NCBI GenBank assembly: GCA_964535715.1
Contig: CAZHUO010000011.1
Span: 1 to 42,777 of the forward strand
Length of the DNA: 42,777 nucleotides
Direction of reading: 5' to 3'
DNA from: CAZCCC01 sp964535715
GTDB lineage: Bacteria > Patescibacteriota > Patescibacteriia > Buchananbacterales > UBA6539
Positions 1-9,500 of this stretch are shown in pieces. The translations under genes were made by a program, and so were the position numbers. How positions within the stretch are numbered: the stretch's first letter is position 1; every line of letters starts with the position of its first letter. The notes beneath the pieces were generated by a model. That model was not told the origin of the DNA. It saw only the letters and a program-made list of their open reading frames with translations, and searched no databases.

Positions 1-100
1 CATAATATTCGGATGAGCGTATTCGTAGTACGCCATGACGGGCTTTGGAACATAACATTCGTATGAGCGCATTCGTAAGCGCCATGACTAGCTTCGTTAC
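1..100. repeat. attcgtat-type word array (family C) with a cgccatgac motif
   Basis: No gene is visible here. The stretch has degenerate copies of attcg(g/t/c)at and two copies of a motif around cgccatgac (positions 36-44 and 80-88). A related motif, gcgccacgac, recurs near 1733, again just before an oligo-A tract and a terminator. It looks like a dispersed intergenic repeat. Confidence 0.6.
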
Positions 101-102
101 AC

Positions 103-133
103 AAAAAAAGCCCACCCTTTTATTTAGGATGGG
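103..133 (-). terminator. Rho-independent terminator of the 390-aa gene
   Basis: On the minus strand cccatcct pairs with agggtggg (8 bp, one G-U) around a 7-nt loop, followed by cttttttt. It lies just after the stop codon of the minus-strand gene at 142. Confidence 0.85.
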
Positions 134-141
134 AGTGTTTT

Positions 142-1314
142 TTAAATGGCGGAGCTTGCCTGCTTTAAGTCCGCTTTTGATTTATCCGGTTTACCGTCTA
201 TCAAATTGAGCCTACCCTGTTTTAAATATTCTAATACTATTATTTTACAGGGTTCGGTGAAGTTAGCCTCATTAATTTCAGTAATTTTTATAGCCAATCT
301 GTATAGCCGGTTATAGTATTCTTGCCTTTTTGCGTTTATCTTGCCGCTTAGCATATCCAGGCTGATTTCTTCAATCAGTTTTTCCAGCTCAAAGCCGTAC
401 TCGCGAAGCTTGAAGGATTCAAGCAGCCGTTTTAGTATTTCTTTGGCTTCAATAAAATCATTTTGATCGATCGCTTTCAAGGCGCATCCAAGATCAAACA
501 GGCAATATTTTGCCCAGCGGCAGAAAGGTCGAATCGCTTTTAGCTGATTCATTACTAAAATAATTGATTCAATAATGTCTTTGATTGCCTTGATTTGCTT
601 TTCGGAGGTAAAGTTTCTAATTATCGCTTCGTGGGTCATCATAGCACCCAGCCGACGTTTGGCATCGCGGATGTTTTGCGAAAATTGCTGCTGCATTTGA
701 CGTACAGTCTGCAGCCTGCCGGCATAATGAGGCATCCAGCCGCAAAGATTTTCAAGCTCTTTCGTAAATCGAAAATCAATGGCAGTAAGTCTGGCTTGAA
801 GAACGCCGATATTAATTCTTCCAAGGCTGTCTCGAATCAGCAGAAAAAAATTCAGCTGCTCTTTGCTGTGCCTGAAATTCTGCCTTTTTCGATTTTTCAA
901 AAAATCTTGCAATTCTTTGAATTGTCCGCTTATTTGGTAAAGCTTTTCAGCGATATTGCCTTCATATAGGGAAATTTCAGCTCGACGGTTTCGGCAGAAT
1001 GTCTGAAGCTGGCCAATACTTGGAATTTTTATTTCCTGTGCTTCAAGCATAGCATAAAGCAAAGACCGTTTTAAGGAAAAGATTCCCAAATCATATCGGC
1101 GCCAGCGGCGGTAAATCGGGTGGTAATATTGCAAATATTCCGCTTTTTCGGTCCACCAAGTGGTATAAAGGCAACCTTGTTTGTCAACGACAACCAAATC
1201 ATGACCATCTACAGTTGCTACCACTGTTGTTAGAATTCGTTGTGCCTTCTGGCCTTTCGGGTGATAGGTGATTCTTAACGCATCACCGACTTTAAGTTCA
1301 ATTCTTTTTTTCAA
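142..1314 (-). CDS. Hypothetical 390-aa mostly helical protein
   Basis: I do not recognise this family. The first ~75 residues look like a small beta-barrel (alternating hydrophobics, then a WW and YY-rich stretch). The rest is predicted to be helical and rich in Lys, Glu, Leu and Arg, with no signal peptide or membrane segment, so a cytoplasmic protein is likely. The start is TTG at 1314: an AAGGAG Shine-Dalgarno sits 8 nt upstream and no ATG fits as well. A consensus promoter lies upstream and a strong terminator directly downstream, so it is a single-gene transcription unit. That it is a real expressed gene is well supported; function is unknown. Confidence 0.8.
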   Translation of the reverse strand: MKKRIELKVGDALRITYHPKGQKAQRILTTVVATVDGHDLVVVDKQGCLYTTWWTEKAEYLQYYHPIYRRWRRYDLGIFSLKRSLLYAMLEAQEIKIPSIGQLQTFCRNRRAEISLYEGNIAEKLYQISGQFKELQDFLKNRKRQNFRHSKEQLNFFLLIRDSLGRINIGVLQARLTAIDFRFTKELENLCGWMPHYAGRLQTVRQMQQQFSQNIRDAKRRLGAMMTHEAIIRNFTSEKQIKAIKDIIESIILVMNQLKAIRPFCRWAKYCLFDLGCALKAIDQNDFIEAKEILKRLLESFKLREYGFELEKLIEEISLDMLSGKINAKRQEYYNRLYRLAIKITEINEANFTEPCKIIVLEYLKQGRLNLIDGKPDKSKADLKQASSAI

Positions 1315-1369
1315 GGTTCAATCTCCTTTTAGTTTGCAGTTTCAGTTATAAATACATTTCCGTCATTAC

Positions 1370-1398
1370 AGATTATTCCTATAAAGGCCGTTTGTCAA
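1370..1398 (-). promoter_or_regulatory. Sigma70-type promoter of the 390-aa gene
   Basis: On the minus strand a TTGACA box (1393-1398) is separated by 17 bp from TAATCT (1370-1375), placing the start of transcription about 50 nt upstream of the TTG start codon. Confidence 0.8.
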
Positions 1399-1404
1399 AC
1401 ATTT

Positions 1405-1640
1405 TAGGCTCTAGGCGCTAGGCTCTAGTCTCTAGATTTTTAAAAGCGTATAAAAGAGAGTAATAGTAAATTAGAAATAAATTCAGTAAATTAAGCAAGC
1501 TTTAATTTACTTTTTATTTGCTATTAGTTTACTCTTATTAGCTTAAACTATCATTCGCATATATTCGCATCAGTCGTATTTGCATCATTCGCATACATTC
1601 GTATTATTAGCATCGGTCGTATTCGCATGAGCGCATTCGC
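1405..1640. repeat. Three abutting word arrays (families I, A, C)
   Basis: This is non-coding. At 1405-1436 ctaggctctag-like units repeat. At 1441-1547 lies a long imperfect palindrome, with left-arm words such as taaaagcgtataaaag and taaattag and a right arm with tttaatttactttt and actcttattagctta. At 1553-1640 attcgcat/attcgtat units repeat. The A palindrome recurs at about 18.1, 31.4 and 33.3 kb. Confidence 0.7.
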
Positions 1641-1756
1641 TCGCCTCGCTTCGGAATTATTCCTGGCGAGTCGAAGCGAACCCGCCTCGCGTTGACGATG
1701 TTTTGATAAGACCCGCGAGTCGAAACGGGTAGTGCGCCACGACAGGCTCCGTAACA

Positions 1757-1778
1757 AAAAAATCCGGAATAAATCCGG
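1757..1778 (-). terminator. Terminator of the small RNA
   Basis: On the minus strand ccgga-tttat-tccgg is followed by attttttt, immediately 3' of the closing stem of the structured RNA. Confidence 0.85.
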
Positions 1779-1951
1779 GTATAAGGGAAAAGATTGAGAG
1801 TGCATGAACATGCTTAGAAAGAAGTTGGTTGGTGTTGTTTTTTTGGGGGAGAAGTTGGGGGATGGAGTTTTGAATCCTTTTGCAAAGATGCAAGACTCCA
1901 TCCGTAACTTCATTCCCTTCCCCGAAAACTTCTTTCTCTCTCAATCTTTAT
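1757..1951 (-). ncRNA. Structured small RNA gene, 6S-like architecture
   Basis: A promoter and a terminator define a minus-strand transcript of about 195 nt without a credible reading frame. Its ends pair: aagattgagag (5' arm, 1948-1938) with ctctcaatctt (1800-1790). The helix continues with agaaagaagtt (1937-1927) against aacttctttct (1826-1816), with a small gcatg/catgc hairpin bulged out on the 3' side (1802-1813). An asymmetric internal bubble follows (about 15 and 24 nt), then a terminal stem of gaagtt/aacttc and ggatggagt/actccatcc capped by ttgca/tgcaa. Closing stem, central bubble and terminal stem at ~190 nt is the plan of 6S RNA (ssrS), but I do not see an identifying sequence motif. 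It lacks the SRP RNA and RNase P core motifs. It is divergent from ruvA. Expressed ncRNA is well supported; the 6S identity is a guess. Confidence 0.75.
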
Positions 1952-1957
1952 ATCTAT

Positions 1958-1985
1958 ATATTAGCACATCTAAAAAGCTTGTCAA
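1958..1985 (-). promoter_or_regulatory. Promoter of the small RNA
   Basis: On the minus strand TTGACA (1980-1985) and TAATAT (1958-1963) are separated by 16 bp. The predicted start (~1951) lies 3 nt before the RNA's closing stem, which is the strongest argument for the transcript boundaries. Confidence 0.85.
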
Positions 1986-2089
1986 GCCCTAGTTATCCCC
2001 AGACTAAGTACGTTAATTTATATTAAAAAAATTAATATTGGAAATAAAAATAAATTTGCGGTAAAATGTAGTTAGGAATTAGTTCCTAA

Positions 2090-2124
2090 AAACCTACAAC
2101 CTACAAGCTACCAGCTAAACTACC
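2090..2124. repeat. Word array (family G) abutting the ruvA start
   Basis: Degenerate repeats of acctacaa / agctacca / aactacct run directly into the ruvA ATG, so ruvA has no recognisable Shine-Dalgarno. Confidence 0.6.
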
Positions 2125-2125
2125 T

Positions 2126-2728
2126 ATGATTGCCTCACTTATTGGAAAAATTACCTACAAAACTCCGGAGCTTCGCAAAGACTCCTATTTAGTCATTGAT
2201 GTAGACGGAGTCGGCTACAAAGTTTTTATGCCGCAAAGCAATTTGAAAAAGCTGAAGGAAGAAGATGATGTAAAAGTCTACACTTATCTGTCGGTTTCCG
2301 AACGAGCCATGGATTTATACGGCTTTTTGGATCCGGCTGATAAAACTTTTTTTACTTTATTGCTTGAAGTGCCGGGCATCGGACCGAAATCAGCAATCGG
2401 CATTTTGGATAAAACCACCATGGCCGAAGTCCAGCAAGCGATTTTAAATGACGATCCGACCGTTTTAACAAAAATGTCAGGACTTGGTGAAAAGACCGCG
2501 GATAAAATAATTGTCACATTGAAAAGCAAAGTTGAAAAATTAACTTCGAAATCTAAAGATAAAAAATCAGAAAATAGCATATCTGCAGACACCGATGCCT
2601 TTGATGCCCTGGTTAGTTTTGGTTATTCCTCTATTGAAGCAAAAAAAGCGCTGTCACAAGTGGACATTAAAATCAGTGAATCAGGGAAAAAGTTAAGAGA
2701 AGCCTTAAAGATTTTAGGTAAAAAGTAA
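2126..2728 (+). CDS. ruvA: Holliday junction branch migration protein RuvA
   Basis: RuvA binds four-way DNA junctions as a tetramer and loads the RuvB motor in recombination repair. The 200-aa length fits the family. The N-terminal OB-fold domain starts MIASLIGKI and runs to about residue 65. Two helix-hairpin-helix motifs follow, EVPGIGPKSA (residues ~80-90) and KMSGLGEKTADKI (~115-128). A Ser/Lys-rich linker leads to a C-terminal RuvB-binding UBA-like domain (~155-200). ruvB is not next to it; rpoB follows after a 340-nt gap. The start is the first ATG, which lacks a Shine-Dalgarno. A weak promoter (TTGGAA, 18 bp, TAAAAT near 2062-2067) precedes it. Confidence 0.97.
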   Translation: MIASLIGKITYKTPELRKDSYLVIDVDGVGYKVFMPQSNLKKLKEEDDVKVYTYLSVSERAMDLYGFLDPADKTFFTLLLEVPGIGPKSAIGILDKTTMAEVQQAILNDDPTVLTKMSGLGEKTADKIIVTLKSKVEKLTSKSKDKKSENSISADTDAFDALVSFGYSSIEAKKALSQVDIKISESGKKLREALKILGKK

Positions 2729-2834
2729 TATTACCTGTGGAAAACTTTTTATTTGTGTATATATTTATAAGTTTATAATATTTTTTGGCTGAATACAGCT
2801 ATTTTATTAAATTTGCTTAAAACCAATAAAATAT

Positions 2835-2863
2835 TTGACAAAATTAAAAAAGTCTGCTAATAT
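2835..2863 (+). promoter_or_regulatory. Strong sigma70 promoter of rpoBC with a long leader
   Basis: TTGACA (2835-2840), 17-bp spacer, TAATAT (2858-2863). Transcription would start near 2870, giving a leader of about 200 nt before rpoB. Short complementary tracts in the leader (cccgctat near 2909 and atagtagtggg near 2943) could fold, but I cannot assign a known regulator. Confidence 0.85.
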
Positions 2864-3067
2864 TTTGAGGTTATAAGCATTCAGACAGTTATTGGTTTTT
2901 TTATACTCCCGCTATCAATCTAACAAAAATTATTTTAAAAATATAGTAGTGGGCTTCTCTTTTGGTAAAACTAAATAGCAAAAATTAAAAACTCGCATCC
3001 ATTTGTCGGATTGGGAGAAATTTTTGTTGTTTATAAGCCCCTTATCTATCTAATAAAATTCCTAAAT

Positions 3068-6000
3068 ATGGCCACTAAAATTTCTACTCGAAAAGTCTTT
3101 ACGCCGCTAAAAGAAGCGGTTGCAATGCCCGATTTAATTGAAGTTCAAAAAGATTCCTATGACTGGTTTTTAAAGCATGGTTTAATAGAGCTTTTTTCCG
3201 AAGTTTCACCGATAAAAGATTTTATTGGAAGAGATTTTGAACTTTGGTTTGGCAAATATTATCTTGATGAACCGAAGTTTGATGAAGTGACCAGTAAAGA
3301 AAAGAATTTAAGCTTTGAAGCGCCGTTGCGCGTAAAAGCCAAATTGGTTAATCGAAAAATGGATAAATCAATTGAACAGGAAGTCTATCTTGGAGACTTT
3401 CCGTTGATGACTGACAGAGGAACTTTTATTATTAACGGAATTGAAAGAGTAGTCGTTTCTCAGCTGATAAGGTCAGCTGGGATATTTTTTACTTCAGAAG
3501 TTTACGGCGAGCGTAGGTATTACGGAGCAAAAATCATTCCTAATCGCGGTTCTTGGCTTGAATTTGAAACCGATATTAATAATGTTATTTGGGTAAAAAT
3601 TGACCGGAAAAGAAAAATTGCCGCCACTGCAATATTACGAGCTTTTGGCTCTGGAAATGATGAAGAAATAATGGAGCTTTTTAAAGATAGTGATATTAAT
3701 CCGGAAACTTCTTATATAAAAAATACTTTAGCCAAAGATCCTTCAGATAACGAAGCTGAAGCTTTAATTGAAGTATATAAAAGGATAAGGCCGGGGGATT
3801 TGGCAACTTCAGACAATGCAAAATCTTTGATTTATGCCATGTTTTTTAATTTCGACCGCTATGATTTCGGCAATGTCGGCCGGTATAAAATTAATCAGCG
3901 CTTTGGAAACGATATTCCGATTACCCAGGAAAATCGAGTTTTAAGAGTTCAGGATTTGGTTGATGTTATTAAGGAAATTATTAGTTTGAATATTTCTCAA
4001 AAAGAACCGGATGACATAGATCATTTGGGAAACAGGCGCGTTAGGGCTATCGGAGAGCTTATTCAAAATAAATTCAGAATCGGTTTGGCCAGAATGGAAA
4101 GAATCATTCGTGATCGGATGAGCACTTATGATATTGCTGAAATTAATCCAAACAGGCTTATTAATGCCAGGCCGGTAATTGGCGCGGTGAAAGAATTTTT
4201 TATGTCTTCTCAGCTTTCTCAATTTATGGATCAGACCAATCCATTGGCTGAGTTGGAGCATAAGCGCCGGCTTTCAGCAATGGGTCCGGGCGGACTTTCC
4301 CGCGAAAGAGCCGGATTTGACGTCCGAGACGTTCATTCAACCCACTATGGCAGAATTTGCCCGATTGCCACTCCTGAAGGACCAAATATCGGCTTAGTCG
4401 GTCACTTGGCGTGCTATGCAAAAATAAATGAATATGGTTTTATTGAATCTCCTTACCGCAAGGTAAAACACGATGTTAAAAATATTTCTTCAGAAACCGA
4501 AAATGAGATTGCAAGAGTTGATATTACTGATGTTCAAACCGGGGAAATTATTGTTAAAGCCGGCGAGCAAATAACCGCAAAGACGGCAAAAGATTTGGAA
4601 AAACGTCAGGAGATTAAAAAAATTCCCGTTAAGCCGAGGGTTACTGATCAAGTAAAATATTTGACCGCTTTTCAGACAGAGAATTCAGTTACGACAGCCG
4701 CCACGACTCCAATTGATGAGAATGGCTATTTTTTGGTTGAACGGGCGGAAGTAAGAAAATACGGTGAGCCGGAAATTGAAGGCGTTGAATTTATCGATTA
4801 TATGGATGTGGCGCCAAATCAGATTGTCAGCATTGCCACCTCCTTGATTCCATTTTTGGAGCATGATGATGCCGTACGCGCCTTGATGGGATCAAACATG
4901 CAGCGGCAGGCTGTGCCTTGCATTAATCCTGATGCGCCGATTGTTGGCACCGGCCTGGAAGGAAAAGCCGCGCAAGATTCCGGCCACGTTATTGTTAGTA
5001 AATCTTCTGGAATAGTTAAAGAAGTTCAAGGAAATAAAATAGTGATATTGGAAGACAGCGGTTCAGTAAAAGAGTATCGTTTAAATAAATTTGTCCGCTC
5101 AAATGCATCAACTTGTATTAATCAGCGCCCAATAGTAGTTAAAGGACAAGAGGTTAAAAAAGGCGATGTTTTAGCTGATGGTCCGGCAACAGACCATGGC
5201 GAATTGGCTTTGGGACAAAATATTACAGTCGCATTCATGGCTTGGGAAGGCTACAACTATGAAGATGCCATTATAGTTTCGGAAAGAGTGGTTCACCAAG
5301 ACCGCTACACTTCAATATATATAGAAGATTTTCAAATAGAGGTTCGGGATACAAAGCTCGGGCCGGAAATTGTCACCTCCGACATTCCCAATATCGGCGA
5401 AGAAAAATTAAAAGATTTGGATTCTGAAGGCGTAATCAGGCTTGGCGCTTCGGTTTCTTCAGGCGATATTTTAGTCGGCAAAATCACCCCAAAAGGTGAA
5501 ACTGAGCTTTCAGCCGAAGAAAAATTGCTTCGGGCGATTTTTGGCGAAAAAGCCAGAGATGTCAGAGACAGTTCCCTTTATCTCGAACACGGCGGAAAAG
5601 GAAAAGTTGTTGATATTAAAGTATTCAGCAGGGAAGGCGGCGACAAGCTTTCTTCCGGCGTAATAAAAATGTATCAGGTATCAGTTGCCAATTTAAGGAA
5701 AATTCAGGTTGGCGATAAAATGGCCGGCCGCCACGGAAATAAAGGTGTAATTTCAATAGTCTTGCCGGTGGAAGACATGCCGTTTTTAGAGAACGGCGAG
5801 CCGGTTGATATTATTTTAAGCCCGTTGGGAGTAGTTTCGAGAATGAATTTGGGTCAGATTTTAGAAACGCATCTTGGAATTGCCGCTTCTAAGCTTGGCT
5901 ATAAAGTCAAAACCCCGGTTCTAAACGGAGTACCTGAAGAAATAATAAAATCAGAACTTGAAAGAGCCGGTTATGCTTCCGATGGCAAGATGACGGTTTA

Positions 6001-6529
6001 TGACGGCCGGACAGGAGAACAATTTGAAAACCGGGTGACGGTTGGAAAAATTTATATGATGAAGCTAAACCATATGGTTGAAGATAAAATTCACCAGCGG
6101 TCAATCGGGCCGTACTCGCTTATTACCCAGCAGCCTTTGGGCGGAAAAGCCCAGTTCGGCGGCCAGCGTTTTGGTGAAATGGAAGTTTGGGCATTGGAAG
6201 CCTATGGCGCCGCCCATACTTTGCAGGAAATTTTAACGATTAAGTCCGATGATGTTTCCGGCCGCTCAAAAGCCTATGAATCGATAATTAAAGGCGAACC
6301 TATCAGAAGGCTTAATATTCCCGAATCATTTAATGTTTTGCTCCGTGAACTAAACGGCTTATGTTTGAATATTGAAGTGTTAAAAGATAATAAAGTTGTT
6401 AAAGAAGGATTTATCCAAGAGCTTGATGACAGGCGGGAAAATTACGTCAGGGAAGAAAAAATTAGGTTTGATGATGAAGATAAAAAGAAAAAAGTTTTCA
6501 ATAATGAAGATAATAATAAGAACGATTAA
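3068..6529 (+). CDS. rpoB: DNA-directed RNA polymerase beta subunit
   Basis: Catalytic-core subunit of RNA polymerase. I choose the ATG at 3068 because the protein then begins MATKISTRKVF, matching family N-termini; the 19 upstream in-frame residues do not. At 1153 aa it is of the compact bacterial type. The rifampicin pocket is intact and wild-type-like (SSQLSQFMDQ around residue 380, then HKRRLSAMGPGG). The conserved GRHGNKGV and GGKAQFGGQRFGEMEVWALEAYGA blocks near the C-terminus are present. The last ~20 residues are a charged Lys/Asp/Asn tail. No Shine-Dalgarno is seen. rpoC follows after 3 nt, so the two are co-transcribed. The usual upstream rplJ-rplL genes are absent here. Confidence 0.98.
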   Translation: MATKISTRKVFTPLKEAVAMPDLIEVQKDSYDWFLKHGLIELFSEVSPIKDFIGRDFELWFGKYYLDEPKFDEVTSKEKNLSFEAPLRVKAKLVNRKMDKSIEQEVYLGDFPLMTDRGTFIINGIERVVVSQLIRSAGIFFTSEVYGERRYYGAKIIPNRGSWLEFETDINNVIWVKIDRKRKIAATAILRAFGSGNDEEIMELFKDSDINPETSYIKNTLAKDPSDNEAEALIEVYKRIRPGDLATSDNAKSLIYAMFFNFDRYDFGNVGRYKINQRFGNDIPITQENRVLRVQDLVDVIKEIISLNISQKEPDDIDHLGNRRVRAIGELIQNKFRIGLARMERIIRDRMSTYDIAEINPNRLINARPVIGAVKEFFMSSQLSQFMDQTNPLAELEHKRRLSAMGPGGLSRERAGFDVRDVHSTHYGRICPIATPEGPNIGLVGHLACYAKINEYGFIESPYRKVKHDVKNISSETENEIARVDITDVQTGEIIVKAGEQITAKTAKDLEKRQEIKKIPVKPRVTDQVKYLTAFQTENSVTTAATTPIDENGYFLVERAEVRKYGEPEIEGVEFIDYMDVAPNQIVSIATSLIPFLEHDDAVRALMGSNMQRQAVPCINPDAPIVGTGLEGKAAQDSGHVIVSKSSGIVKEVQGNKIVILEDSGSVKEYRLNKFVRSNASTCINQRPIVVKGQEVKKGDVLADGPATDHGELALGQNITVAFMAWEGYNYEDAIIVSERVVHQDRYTSIYIEDFQIEVRDTKLGPEIVTSDIPNIGEEKLKDLDSEGVIRLGASVSSGDILVGKITPKGETELSAEEKLLRAIFGEKARDVRDSSLYLEHGGKGKVVDIKVFSREGGDKLSSGVIKMYQVSVANLRKIQVGDKMAGRHGNKGVISIVLPVEDMPFLENGEPVDIILSPLGVVSRMNLGQILETHLGIAASKLGYKVKTPVLNGVPEEIIKSELERAGYASDGKMTVYDGRTGEQFENRVTVGKIYMMKLNHMVEDKIHQRSIGPYSLITQQPLGGKAQFGGQRFGEMEVWALEAYGAAHTLQEILTIKSDDVSGRSKAYESIIKGEPIRRLNIPESFNVLLRELNGLCLNIEVLKDNKVVKEGFIQELDDRRENYVREEKIRFDDEDKKKKVFNNEDNNKND

Positions 6530-6532
6530 CAT

Positions 6533-9500
6533 ATGAATGAAGAAAAAAAAGTAGTAAATTTTGATTCTCTCAGGCTGATTTTGGGTTCGCCTGACCAAAT
6601 ACATGAATGGTCGCATGGCGAAGTCACAAAGCCGGAAACAATTAATTATCGGACTCAAAAGCCGGAAAAAGACGGATTGTTTTGCGAAAAGATTTTTGGT
6701 CCTTCAAAGGACTGGGAATGTTATTGCGGAAAATATAAAAAAATTCGCTACAAAGGAATTGTCTGCGACAAATGCGGAGTTGAAGTTACTCGTTCAATTG
6801 TTCGGCGTGAGCGGATGGGTCATATTGATTTGGCCACCGCTTGCTCGCATATTTGGTTTTTAAGAGGAGTTCCTTCAAAAATCGGTTTGATTTTGGGGCT
6901 GTCTCCACAGGCTTTGGAAAAAGTTATTTATTTTGCCGACTTTATTATTACCGACGTTAATGAAGATTTAAAAAAGGAAACAATCGAACAAATAAGGCAA
7001 GAGTTTAAGATAAAAAAGAAAAGAATTGACGATGATTTCAATCGTCAGCTTAATTTATTTAAAACCAAAGCCGGCCAGGAAACAAAAGAAAAAAAAGAGT
7101 CCAGTTCTGATTTTGAAAAAGAAGTTCATATTTTAGAAAATGCCAAAATTGAAAAAAATAAAGAGCTGGAAAATATTCTTCGCTTAGCCGAGCAGGAGCT
7201 TAAGGAATTAAAACCCTTAAAAATTATTTCCGAACATGTCTATCAGGATCTTTCCTTAAAATATGGTCATATTTTTGATGCCGGCATCGGCGGTGCGGCA
7301 ATCCGATATCTTTTGGAAAAAATTGATTTAGATAAATTGGTAACGGAACTGGAGAGCCAGTTAAAAGATGATCAAAATCCGCAAATGGATAAGATTTTGA
7401 AACGACTAAGGCTTGCTCAAAATTTTAAAAATAATAATATTCGTCCGGAGTGGATGGTTTTGAATGTTGTTCCGGTAATCCCGCCTGATCTTCGGCCGAT
7501 GGTTCCTTTGGATGGCGGCCGTTTCGCCACTTCAGATTTGAATGATTTATATCGAAGAATAATCAACCGAAATAACCGTTTAAAGCAGTTAAAAGAACTC
7601 AATGCTCCCGAAGTAATTACCAGAAATGAAAAGAGAATGCTTCAGGAGGCAGTTGACGCTTTGATTGACAATAGCGCCCGCCACGGTAAAACCGTTGTTG
7701 CTTCAACCGGCCAAAAAAGAATGCTTAAGTCATTAGCCGATATTTTAAAAGGCAAACAGGGAAGGTTTAGGCAGAATTTGCTTGGAAAAAGAATTGACTA
7801 TTCAGGAAGAAGTGTGATTATTGTCGGACCAAAATTAAAATTAAACCAGTGCGGCTTGCCAAAGCGCATGGCTTTGGAATTATTTAAGCCGTTTGTAATA
7901 AGTCAGCTGATAAAAAGGGAATTTGTTCACAATGTCAGAAGCGCCAATCGATATATTGAAGGCGGACATAATGAAGTTTGGGATATATTGGAAGAAATTG
8001 TTAAAGATTCGCACGTGCTTTTAAATCGCGCTCCGACTTTGCATCGTTTAGGTATTCAGGCTTTTAAGCCTATTTTAATTGAAGGAAAAGCAATTCAGGT
8101 TCATCCGTTAGTCTGTGAAGCTTTTAATGCTGACTTTGACGGCGACCAAATGGCGGTTCACTTGCCTTTAACTGAAAAAGCTAAATGGGAAGCGGCAAAT
8201 TTAATGATTGCATCAAGAAATATTTTGAAGCCGGCGACCGGTGATCCGGTAGCCCGGCCGACAAAAGACATTGTTTGGGGCTGTTATTATTTAAGCACAA
8301 TTAAAGAAGATAAAGAAAAAAAACTTAGGATTTTTACAGATTCCCAGGAAGCAATTTTAGCTTACAATTTAAAAAATATTCAAATACAAGAAAAAATAAA
8401 AGTCAGAAGCGATGAATGGCTTGCACCGAAGCTGAAAGCCGCCGGAATCAAAGAAAGGATGATCGAAACTTCGGTTGGCCGAATTTTAATTAACCAAATT
8501 CTGCCGAAAGACTATCCTTTTCAAAACCATGTTTTAGACAGCAAGAGCTTGCGCCAGCTGGTGGCTGAATATTTGGAATCGCTTGGAATTGATGAAACAG
8601 CCAAGCTTTTAGATGACATTAAAGAATTGGGCTTTCATTATCTTACTCAATCAGGCTATTCTTGGGGAATGGACGACATGCCAAAGATTAAGGAACGTGA
8701 TGTAATTATTAAGCAAGGCGAGCTTGATGTTCAGGAAGTTGAAAATCAGTATGAAATGGGACTTTTAACCGACAGCGAAAGACATATTAAGATAATTGAA
8801 ATTTGGATGGCGGTAAAAGAGAGTATTGTTAAATTAAGCAAAGACACTCTTGATCCTAGCGGTCCGGTTTATACGATGGTTGAATCAGGCGCCAGAGGCA
8901 GCTGGAGTCAGCTTATTCAGATTGTTGGAATTAAGGGTTTGGTGACAAATCCGGCCGGTGAAATTATTGAATTGCCGGTTAAAGGAAATTTTAAAGAAGG
9001 ATTTGATGTTTTGGAATATTTTATTTCCACCCACGGAGCCAGAAAAGGTTTATCAGATACCGCTTTAAGAACAGCCAATGCCGGTTATCTTACCAGAAGA
9101 TTGGTTGATGTTTGCCAGGATTTAGTTATCAGGGAAGAAGACTGCGGCGATGATGTGGGAGTTACACTAACTAAAAAAGACAGTGAAGTGATGAATTTGA
9201 ATTTGATTGATAGGGTTAAGGGTCGCTATTCTTTGGAAAAAATTATTGATCCCAAAACAAAGAAAGTAATAATCGATAAGAATGAAATAATTGATTCGTT
9301 AAAATCAGCCAAGCTTAAAGAGCTTGATTTGGCTGAAATTAAGGTTCGTTCGGTAATGAAATGCAAGACATTGCGCGGAATCTGCCAAAAATGCTACGGC
9401 TGGGATTTGGCCAGAAATAAACCGGTTGAAAATGGAGCTGCAGTCGGAACGATTGCCGCCCAAAGTATCGGTGAGCCGGGAACTCAGCTTACCATGAGGA

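Noticed and set aside
1551..1944. Two overlapping minus-strand frames of 95-120 codons
   Set aside because: They cover the structured RNA gene and its terminator as well as the repeat array beyond, have no Shine-Dalgarno, and their peptide composition is not protein-like.
1900..2725. Alternative reading that the small RNA is a leader of ruvA
   Set aside because: Its promoter and terminator are on the opposite strand and point away from ruvA.
4200..4300. Possible rifampicin-resistance substitutions in rpoB
   Set aside because: The rifampicin pocket residues (FMDQ, HKRR, SAMGPGG) match sensitive enzymes at the usual positions.
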